Part shown: positions 55,350 through 64,000 of the stretch, piece after piece
How the letters are laid out: the number at the start of each line of letters is the position of its first letter
Position numbering within the stretch: the first letter of the stretch is position 1
Assembly (NCBI RefSeq): GCF_040712315.1
Contig: NC_134015.1
Span: forward strand, 46,828,464 to 46,892,463
DNA length: 64,000 bases
From: Castanea sativa
Lineage: Eukaryota > Streptophyta > Magnoliopsida > Fagales > Fagaceae
Reading direction: 5' to 3'
Position numbers and translations under genes: made by a program
The notes under the pieces: model-generated
Databases searched by the model: none
What the model saw: the letters and a program-made list of their open reading frames with translations, nothing else
Told to the model about the DNA's origin: nothing

Positions 55350-55927
55350 AGGGTTTTAATACAAACATACACCATAAATTTTACTCAAAAGCCAATTTTT
55401 TTTTTTTAAGGAAAGGTACGTGAATTAACCACATAGTTGCTTCTTTATTTATGTAGATTGCTCAATTATAAATTTCATGTTCAGTAGGGTGACCCATGCA
55501 TTATTCAGTTTGGTGGAAGCTGTTGGACAAAAAGTTAAATTAAAATATAGGGATTGGAGTTTGGATAATTCTTTCAACCCCTAATCTCATATTTTAAGAA
55601 GGTGCATGCCTAAATCCTATAAAGTTTAATTTGGATGCCTCCTAAATACTTTTATTATTACTCTGTATTTGTGAATAAAGTTGTCATTTTAGTAACCTTA
55701 TCAGATAAAACAGCTCACCCAACATAACCAGGTCACTATCTACCAAAAAAAAAAAAAACCCTTATCTCAAAAGAACCCAACTTTTGAGGTGAAACAAGTC
55801 TAAAAAAGGAATAAGGTAGCCAACTCAATACTGGAACTGGTGAGTCACTACTCACTAGAGCATGTTATTCGTCACTTGAATGCAGCATGCATAGTCCAAA
55901 ACAGTGCCTAAAATTCGGGGGTTGGTG

Positions 55928-56129
55928 GAGAAATTATATTGTACTCGCAGTGGACCACATTACTTGTCAACTATTTCACTTAAAGACTTTCACTTGTTTA
56001 AAATTGTTGAGTCAGTAATCAGTTTTTGTTTAAAAAAATTTATGACTCAGCAATTTTAAACAGGTGAAAGTCTTTTAGTAAAATGGTGGATTACGTCACT
56101 TATTCATCATGAGGACCTTATAATTTCTC
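55928..56129. mobile_element. MULE-type MITE, 202 bp, perfect 9-bp TSD
   Basis: Flanked by gggttggtg at 55919-55927 and 56130-56138. Inverted ends GAGAAATTATA. Internal arms (gactttcacttgtttaaaat / attttaaacaggtgaaagtc) make most of it one hairpin. The left block copy reads gggggttggtgatcc near 3258 with no insert. Confidence 0.88.
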
Positions 56130-56835
56130 GGGTTGGTGATCCAAGGTTTTTTTGTTTTTTTTGTTTTTTTTTTTTTTTGGTTGCAATAAGTGGGAAAGAG
56201 AGAATTAAACTTAATTCTCTTTATTAAGAGGGACCAAATAATGTTATTAAGCTCCATGATTCCTGTTTTGATTTTTTTTTTCTTTTAAATTTCAAAAAAA
56301 TGAGAGTTGACAATTAATTAAAGCAATTAATTAGGAAGCATAGAGACTTCAATTGGTGTGTCGTACTTGTGTTAAACACTTGACGTGCTTTGGACACTTC
56401 TGCATACATCTCTGAATTATGCCATTTAAAAAAAAAATTTGTTAGATACAGCCAAGACACGAGAACAAGAGGAATCAAGAGCATTCGTGCTCTGAATAGT
56501 AATAATGCATTTAAAAATTAATAAATATATCTTTATTTTTTGTTTGTATTCTAATTTTTAAACATCTTTTAATAGTCGTGCATGGACTTACTTTATTATC
56601 CATATTATTACTCTTAATTTGATATATATTTAACATTATATGGAGTAAATTATTAGTATTATATAAAAATATAAATAAAAATATACTTAATAAACATGTC
56701 CCGCCATACTTGTGTCTAATTTTAAAAAATTGCAGTGTTGTTATATTGTACCCGTACCCATGTTTATGCTTATGAGTCAGTCAGCCATTCACCCAATGAG
56801 GGTTCATATACAAAGTCTTTTTAGTGCATCCTTTT

Positions 56836-58053
56836 TAGGGGTGTAATCGATTCGGTTCGGTCAATTTTTTTGTGTTTGGCCAACCGAAACCAAAATTTTC
56901 GGTTTGTGAAATTCTCAGCCGAAACTAACTGAAATAATTGGGAATCAATTGGTTTCGGTTTTACTGCAGTTTTGGTCAGTTTCAGTCGATTTCGATCGAT
57001 TTGAAAAGGAAGCAAGAAAACTTAGAAAAGTGAAGTGTATCCATTGAGGTGTTGGAATATGCAATGTGAAATAAAGAAATTTAAGCGAAATATTGCAGAA
57101 GAAGAAGCCCTAGCAGGCCAGATGGTACTCTCATGATAGATATCAGAGACAGACAAAGAAAAAGAAGGGATAGAAATAAAAGAGAAGAATCATACCATGA
57201 GAGACGCGGAGGCCAGCGTGAGGAGTAGTCGTGGAGGCCGGAGTGTGGAGGCCAAACTTAGTGGACTGGACTTAGAAATGGGCTTTCAATTTATTTATAT
57301 GGTGGGCTACACATTTCCTACTATGGGTAATTCCATACCAAGTCACCCAAAGACACCCTTTAGTTTTCTCAAGGTCCCTCTCTTTATCCTCCAAGTTGCT
57401 CTCACTCTTAAGTTACACTAGTTCTTCTCTTTTCCTTTACTCCCTATTTTTCTTTCGAACTGCCAACCCCCCCTCCTCATTCTATTCTCCTATATATAGC
57501 TTGAGATGGGTGGGGACGTTATGATTACTGCCTAATCCACTCGTGTGGGTGGGGTCCAATTTGATTATTCCTCATAAGAATGTGCCCTGTTGAGAGTAGA
57601 GATAATGGCATTGAAATTGGTTCCAACCCCCAAAAGACTTCTCAATAGCGATATTCCCCAAGGTAATACGGGCCGCTGAGAACATAGGTCGTTTTGTGCG
57701 AAAGTATTCCGGATCAAGTTTGAATGGCATGAGCTTGCTTCTGATACGTTTAAGACAAGATGGACTCCTTAGCGTATTTGGGCTTAGATTGGGCCCTGAA
57801 GTGTGTCTGGATCAAGGTCAAAAGTGCAATGGGCATGGAATCCTGTATTGCATCACAAGGCCTGAGCCCAAGACTCAATGGGCCTGGAACTATACCCCGT
57901 ACAATAATATAATAATATATTCGGTTTGGTGCATGAAAGTCGGCCACTAAAAACCAAACTAAAAATTTCTATTTTTAATATACTAAAACCGAAACTGAAC
58001 CAAAATTTTGGCAACAGTTCGATCAGTTTGAAGTGGGTTTTTGCACACACCTA
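56836..58053. mobile_element. hAT-like non-autonomous element with nested LTR, absent from left copy
   Basis: Starts TAGGGGTGTAATCGATTCGG and ends, inverted, TAGGTGTGTGCAAAAACCCA. The left copy runs straight through this position near 3850. Subterminal zones repeat cggttt / accgaaac. The target duplication is worn. A probable solo LTR (57300-57903) lies inside. Confidence 0.7.
57300..57903 (-). repeat. Candidate solo LTR (TAT-like) inside the hAT-like element
   Basis: The minus strand starts TGTACGGGGTATAGTTCC, similar in style to the TAT LTR start at 18107, and has a TATA-like gctatatataggag near 57497. The 3' end and target duplication are not resolved. Confidence 0.5.
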
Positions 58054-58110
58054 GTCCTCCCCCCCTCCCCCCCCAAAAAAAGAAAGAACTTGATTTAACA
58101 TTTAAACTAA

Positions 58111-58437
58111 CGCTCTGTTTGTTTCGATGGAAAATTTTGTGTAAAGATAGTTTTCCATGTTTTCTAGTGTTTGGTAGCATAAAAAAAGATGAGTCAAAAG
58201 AAAACTATCTTTGGTCAATATAAAAAATATGGCTTATTTTTAAAGATTGTTTTCCATTAAATTTTTTTGGAAAACAACTATATCTCACAGCAAGCTAAAT
58301 AAGGGAAGTTAGGAAATTGTTTTTCAACTCATTTAAAGTTGATACCAAACATTAGAAAATGAGATAATTTTATAGAAAATACTTCTTGAAAAATGACTCA
58401 TTTTCTAGAAAACGTCATTGCTGAAACAAACAGAGCG
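58111..58437. mobile_element. PIF/Harbinger-type MITE, 327 bp, TSD TAA
   Basis: Perfect inverted ends CGCTCTGTTTGTTTC and GAAACAAACAGAGCG. Target duplication taa at 58108-58110 and 58438-58440. Absent from the left block copy (near 3880). Confidence 0.88.
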
Positions 58438-58977
58438 TAAGTAATAAGTATTCATCTCCCAAAAAAAAACCCTAATTAAGTAAATTAATAATTCATAACA
58501 CCAATGAAACTAACTAAAACTTTGAGACCAAACTCCAGAGTAATATCTCCTACCAAGAAGAAGAATAAGTAAACTGTCAAAGCTTAAGCGGCGTACTATA
58601 AATTAAGTGACAGTTTATTTATTAGTAGGTAAAATGGAGATCACAACCACATTACAATTACAATTTTTTTTTTCCTTCTTTTTCAGGTGTAGGCGAAGCT
58701 TTAGTTAAACAAGGTGGTGGTTCGCACATTCTTGTAGTTGTAGAATGTAGGTGGAGATAAAAAGGGAAAAAAAGGAGTTCTGGTTTTGTTTTTTCTTTTT
58801 TTTTTAGTGAAGTCTCTAAAAAATAGTCTTCTTCTTGTAGCACGCGGATGGTCCACACGTGGGACCGGTCGGTGCCATGGCCGCCGCTGCTATCTCCTAT
58901 CCTATATCTGTACTATTAATGTAAAGTTTTTTTTTTTTTTTTGGTTAACAGGCAGAATATATTAAAAACAAACAAAC

Positions 58978-61900
58978 TTACAAACTGGCCACAGAGGCCA
59001 AAGTAGTGGCTACCCGCCTATAATAATACAACCCATTACAATCATAAATAAGCAGTCTATCTAATTTAGCAGAGGGGGAGGTTTCAAAAATAACAAAATC
59101 CTCCCTCATATAACAACCATTCTTGGCCAGCAGATCAGCACACCTATTCCCTTCTCTATACACATAAGCTAACCGAACCTGCATGAATCTTGCTATGAGG
59201 GATCTGCAATCAAGAAGCAATGGAGAAACTTTAATATTAGTACTGTTAGAATTTTTCAACATCTCCACAATAACCTTAGCATCAAGCTCCACTTCTAAAT
59301 AGCCAATTCCCAATTGAATAGCAAGATTTAGCCCATCTTTCAAAGCCCATAATTTAGCCATAACACTCGTCGTGTGCCCAATAGACCTCGAGTACCCCCT
59401 AATACATCTCCCTTCACTGTCTCGGATCAACCCTCCACCATCAGCCTTACCTGGGTTCCCCAAAGAAGCTCCATCAGTGTTGAGTTTATGCCAACCCGGA
59501 AAAGGTTTCGTCCATTTGATAGGGATAGCAATTTTTGGAGTAACTTGCTTAACCTTACTGACACAAAAATGATATTCCTTAGCTTGACTTAAGCATACCC
59601 TCTCAAGAGTTAGATTTGGAACAGAATTATCAAACACAGTAGAGTTTCTATTCTTCCATAAGGACCAAACAGTATAAAGGAAAACAGTGCACCAAGGAAT
59701 GGATCCCTTATGCAGCGCTGAACTTAATGAATTGGTCTTTAACCAAACCTCAAGACCATCAGCAAAGGAAGTAACTTGAGTTGGAGAAACCTCCAGTTTC
59801 TGCCACACATCACGTGCATAAACACAATCATGAAGCACATGAATAATGGACTCATCCTGGTTTCTACAAAGCGGGCACAACTTATCACAATTGACACCCC
59901 TATCTGCTAACACTTCCTTAACTGGAATGCTACCATGCAAACACAACCAAAGAAAATTTATAATTTTTGGTAACATATCTAATTTCCAAATCCACTACCC
60001 ACTAAACTGTGCAGCATTCTCATCACCTTGATGTGCAAGTTTGTAAGCTGAAGTTGTAGTGAATTCTCCATTCTTGGAGAACTTCCACATCACCATATCT
60101 CTCCCACTCCCAATCATCTGAATTGGAATAGCCTTAATTTTTTCTTTGATGGAAAATGGTAAGTCAAAGGAGATAAGATCCCAATTCCAACCTTGACAAC
60201 TATACAGATCCGAAACTCTCAAGTTTAGTTCTTCCTGCTTAAGAGGGCCTTCAATCATACCTCGTAGAGAGTCACCATTAATCCAATTATCCAGCCATAC
60301 ATCCACCTCGGCTCCATTACCAATCCCCCAAGCAATCCCGTTACAGAAGATAGGAAAGCCCAAACTGATGGCTTTCCAATTCGGAGAAGAGGGAAGTTTC
60401 TCAGGATCTCTCAACCTTACCCTTGAGTTAGCACAGTATTTTTTTAATAAGACCTTTGCCCATAAGGCATCTTGCTCATGATACATCCTCCAATTCAGCT
60501 TTGATAACAATGCTATATTCTTAGCTCTAGCCTCTTGTATACCCAGTCCCCCTTCATCTTTGGATTTCACTATTTTACTCCAACCCACCATGTGCATCTT
60601 CCTTCTCTCATTCGTGGACCCCCACAAAAACTCCCGATTAATTTTATCTAGCTTTTCACAAACATGTATAGGTAACGCAGCCCCTTGCATAACATGATTT
60701 GGAATGGCTGACATAACTGACTTAATAAGCACAACCTGCCCTGAAAAGGAAAGGTTCTTCATAACCCTCTCCACAATAAAATTATAGGCATTCCTAGGTA
60801 CCCCACGATGTTTGATAGGAAACCCAAGATACTTCCGTATATTATTGGTCTCCCTGATGCCCAACCTGTCACTAATTTCCTCCTTCAAGCCATCACTCAC
60901 ATTTGGAGAAAAATAAATTCTAGATTTATCGGGATTGATCTTTTGGCCAGATTCTTTACAAAAATTCCCCAGCACATCTAAAACTGCTTCACAACCACGC
61001 ACATCAGCTCTACTAAATAGGATTATGTCATCTGCAAAAAGGAGGTGAGAAACACCCACATTGTCCTTCGAAGCCTTTAGAGGTGCCCAGTCTCCTCTCG
61101 CACATTTTTGCTCAATTAGATGCCCCAAATACTCCATGCAAAGTATAAAAAGGTATGGGGATAAATGGTCCCCTTGCCTAATGCCCCTAGATGGCTCAAA
61201 CCGCTCTAAAGCACCGCCGTTGATCAAAATAGAGGTACTTGAGGTTGTAACACAGCTCATAACTAACTTAGTCATTTTTTGGGGAAAATGAAATGCTTGA
61301 AGGACTCTATGGATAAAACCCCACTCTAAATGATCATATGCCTTCTCCAAATCTAACTTTACTGCCATGAAGCCCATTTTTCCTTTCTTTTTATCCAAAG
61401 CATGGAACAATTCTTGGGCAATCAGGACATTATCCATACCTTTTCTGCCAGGGACAAAGGCAGCTTGCACAGGTGATATCAAACTACTGAGCAATGGCCT
61501 AATCCGAGCCACCAAAATCTTTGACACAATCTTGTACACTGAGTTACATAAACTAATGGGCCTATAATTGTTCAGGGTTTCAGGATTTTGACATTTGAGA
61601 TTCAAAGAAATCAAGGTCTCATTGAGGTAACTTGGCACACAACCTTTATCAAAGATTCCTTTCACATCATTGTAGATAGAATTTTTTACCACCAACCAGA
61701 AGCGTTGATAGAAACCCGCATGCAATCCGTCTGGCCTTGGAGCTTTAAAAGGCTTAAGAGACCATAAACCAGCTCGGACCTCCTCTTCAGTTACACCTCC
61801 ATCTATTCTAATTCTATCCCCTTCCTCCAGGAAGCAACAAGAGAAATTAGAAACATTCGAAGTCATGGTGGACACAATTAGCTCAGTCATATACAACTTC

Positions 61901-63097
61901 TTAAAGCCATTTCTGATATAATTCTTAATTTCAACCTCATCAGCCAGCCAATTACCCTCTGCATCCATAAGGCATCTAATCTTATTTCTCTGCCTCCTAA
62001 CAATTGTAGAAATATGAAAGAAGGACGTGTTTCGATCACCAAAAGTGGCAGCATTTATTCTAGATTTAAGAGCCCAATATTCTTCTTCCTACATAAGGAT
62101 TAGAGAATATTCTGAAATCAAATGCTGCTCCAGATTCAGGAGAAAATCATTTGGATTATTAGCTAAAGCCTTCTGAGCACCAAGAAGTCTAGCTAATAAC
62201 CTCCTCTTCTTAGTGAACAAATTCCCAAACACATCAATATTCCATCATTTAGCACTATTAACAAACTCCAAAGTTGCCTCCTGTAAACCTCTATTGTCAG
62301 CCCAAGCTCGCTGAACAACCCTCGGAAAATCTTGATGGAATAACCACATGGTTTGGAAGCGAAAAGGTTTATTCTGTTGATTCACATTCACTCTACATAA
62401 CTCAATCAAGACTGGATAGTGATCCGAGAAAACCCTAGGAAGATGAGTCACTGAAGCTTCCGGATAAAGTATGCGCCAAGAAGGATTAGCAAAACACCTG
62501 TCTATCCTCTCCAAAATCAAATTAGATATGTGTCTACGATTTGTCCATGTGAACTTCGGACCCGCAAAACCCAAATCTATCATATTACAATCATCAAGAC
62601 AATCCTTTAAATCTAAGGCTCTATTTAAATTTACACGGTTACCACCAAATTTATCATCAGCACAAAGAACCTCATTGAAGTCTCCCAGCATCAGCCAAGG
62701 TAAATTATGGAGATGTGCAATAGTTTTCAAATTTTTCCCATAAAATTCTTCTTTCAACTAACCTAGGACTAGCATAAATAGCTGATAATAGCTAGGTAAG
62801 GTTGGAAGAACGCACCTTAACAGTAACGTGTATTTCCTGCTCAATGGATGATAGAGCAAGAACTTCCACCTCCTCTAACTTCCAAAGAATCTACAATCCC
62901 CCAGTATAGCCAATTGTGTCTATTGTAATATATCCATCAAAAGGCAGTCCTTCAATTATCTTTGCTGCCCTGTCTCCTCCCACTCTCGTTTCTGTCACCA
63001 CAAGGATAGAAGGTCGATGATTAATCGCCATTTCAAAAATCCTTCGCTTAAAATCCGGATTCAAAGCTCCTCTGTAGTTCCAAAGTAGAACATTCAT
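58978..63097 (-). pseudogene. LINE ORF2: endonuclease, reverse transcriptase, zinc region, RNase H
   Basis: The start MNVLLWNYRGALN at 63097 opens an APE-type endonuclease (VVTETRV; MLGDFNEVLCADD near 62690; RIDRCFANPSW; SDHYPVLIEL). The RT (61968-about 60500) has NYRPISLCNSVYKIVSKILV, AAFVPGRKGMDNVLIAQELF, RQGDHLSPYLF and the catalytic FADD (near 61025-61036). A zf-RVT region (CPLCRNQDESIIHVLHDC) and a type-I RNase H domain (LNTDGASLGNPGKADGGGLI) end the protein. Lesions seen are one frameshift between 62891 and 62757, stops near 62244 and 62089, and a TAG near 59992 where Trp is expected. Outside these the frame is long and open, so loss of function is recent relative to the TAT elements. 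Confidence 0.9.
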
Positions 63098-63353
63098 TTT
63101 GACAAATTGACTTAATGGGACCTCTATTTCTGGTGGATTAGTATTCATTGCAACTACTTCCACCATACTCCACCCCATCCTCCTCAGAAGATCCTTGGAT
63201 GCCCTCCAATCCGACTTCCAAATTATCATGTGTTTCAAAATGCCTAGGATATCCTCCCTGCAGCTCAGAAGTACATCGCAATTCTTCACCAGAGCCATAA
63301 TTTGAATCAATTTCAGCGTTGGATGATTTCCCATGTGTGCCATGGCCATCCCT

Positions 63354-64000
63354 CTAAAATCCACAAGCTTCCTCTCCTGAATAATCTACTCGGATTCGTC
63401 CCAATGGGAAACAATTGATGGCCTCCTTTGCCTGCTCAACTCCTCCGACATGTTCCATCGAGACCTTTGGAACATCCATAAGGAACCTCCACCACGGGTT
63501 GGGCATGTGAACCCATGCTCTGTGCTCCAATGGAAGAGACCCCAACCTGATGTTTTTCGGTGTTATAGGAAACAGATGCTTCCAAGCTTGCCCCAGCTCT
63601 GTCTCAAACCAACCTAGAGTCTCCGTTGGCGCCGCTCTTATCTGAAATATTATCTCGTCTGGAATGGCCACCACACGATTCTTGTACCAGATGGCCCAAC
63701 CGAACTGAGGCAGAAGGGTTAACCCCATCAGTAGCTGCTCCATATTTAACTAGAATACCACTCCCTGAACCTCTTAATGATAAACCCAGATCACTCTTAC
63801 CCTCAATGCTATGAGACAACCGTTTATGGCTTTTGGAGTTTTTTTGGTTCTTAGAACTTCTAATCCCCAAACCTTCACTACCCTTACCTTTATTTTTTAC
63901 TACAGCTTTCCTTTTGTTACCTGAAGCTTGTATCATGTCTTGCTGGCACTCAACATGTGGATTCGCGAAGCTCTCTTCCATCACACAATCGTTTCTCATC
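63354..64000 (-). pseudogene. LINE upstream coding region (probable ORF1 C-terminal part)
   Basis: Two overlapping frames: a Lys/Ser-rich stretch (GNKRKAVVKNKGKGSEG, 63999-63604) and a second (63743-63354) with WYKNRVVAIPDEIIFQIRAA. Position 5' of ORF2 suggests LINE ORF1, but no CCHC knuckle or DUF4283 motif is visible in the window. The assignment is an inference from location. Confidence 0.45.

Larger units (their letters stand above)
54040..58926. repeat. Right copy of duplicated upstream block, second segment
   Basis: The part 54040-54240 matches 2295-2480 in inverted orientation (gtagagattatgagttttga against tcaaaactcataatctctac). The part 54715-58926 matches 2480-6060 directly. The stretch 54241-54714 has no counterpart on the left. 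Extra elements in this copy are at 54931-55349, 55928-56129, 56836-58053 and 58111-58437. The copy ends at the LINE poly-A tail. Confidence 0.85.
58927..64000 (-). mobile_element. L1-type plant LINE, 5' end beyond right edge
   Basis: Minus-strand non-LTR retrotransposon. The poly-A tail (poly-T on the plus strand) is at 58927-58942, preceded by a 3' UTR ending GGTTAACC(A)n. ORF2 spans 63097-58978; upstream sequence to 64000 holds part of a first ORF. It inserted in the right copy of the duplicated block after ttaatgtaaag. The other target duplication lies outside the window. Confidence 0.9.

Overview
This is a repeat-rich plant nuclear segment, from a woody-type eudicot by gene content. The evidence is spliced plant genes (a polygalacturonase and a cysteine-rich receptor-like kinase), LTR retrotransposons of the Sirevirus, TAT and RE1-like lineages, a plant L1-type LINE with a C-terminal RNase H, tRNA-derived SINEs and many MITEs. 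A Fagaceae-like genome is possible but is only an impression. There are no rRNA, tRNA, organellar or bacterial features.

Only two host genes are supported. A polygalacturonase on the minus strand (1-1134, first four exons) runs off the left edge. A complete seven-exon CRK2-like receptor kinase lies on the plus strand (28328-31720); its exons join to an uninterrupted 644-residue reading frame with all kinase signature residues. Nearly everything else is transposon or transposon-derived.

Layout: (a) 1-6060, polygalacturonase 5' end and its upstream region, holding a MULE-like MITE and a 1.6 kb MULE. (b) 6525-21745, a foldback element split by a minus-strand Sirevirus (7687-21283), itself split by a plus-strand TAT gypsy element (12930-18679). 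A 422-bp hAT element sits in the left foldback arm. (c) 22971-25136, a solo LTR (TSD atgtt) containing a second solo LTR in the opposite orientation (TSD tcgac). (d) 25585-26608, a hAT element (TSD cactaacc) with a nested MITE. (e) The CRK gene. (f) 32140-38649, an RE1-like Copia element (TSD gtaac) whose RNase H region is split by a hAT element (TSD caaatgag). (g) About 41970-52008, a decayed 10 kb TAT gypsy element. (h) 54040-58926, a second copy of the upstream region seen at 2295-6060, ended by the poly-A tail of a LINE that runs off the right edge.

Two results matter most. Both TAT elements carry, antisense to gag-pol and between pol and the 3' LTR, homologous intron-containing genes that encode a conserved N-terminal domain and a coiled-coil C-terminus. 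In addition, the duplicated block (1615-6060 versus 40805-58926) gives matched empty and occupied sites for several MITE, MULE, SINE and hAT insertions, so their boundaries can be read directly.
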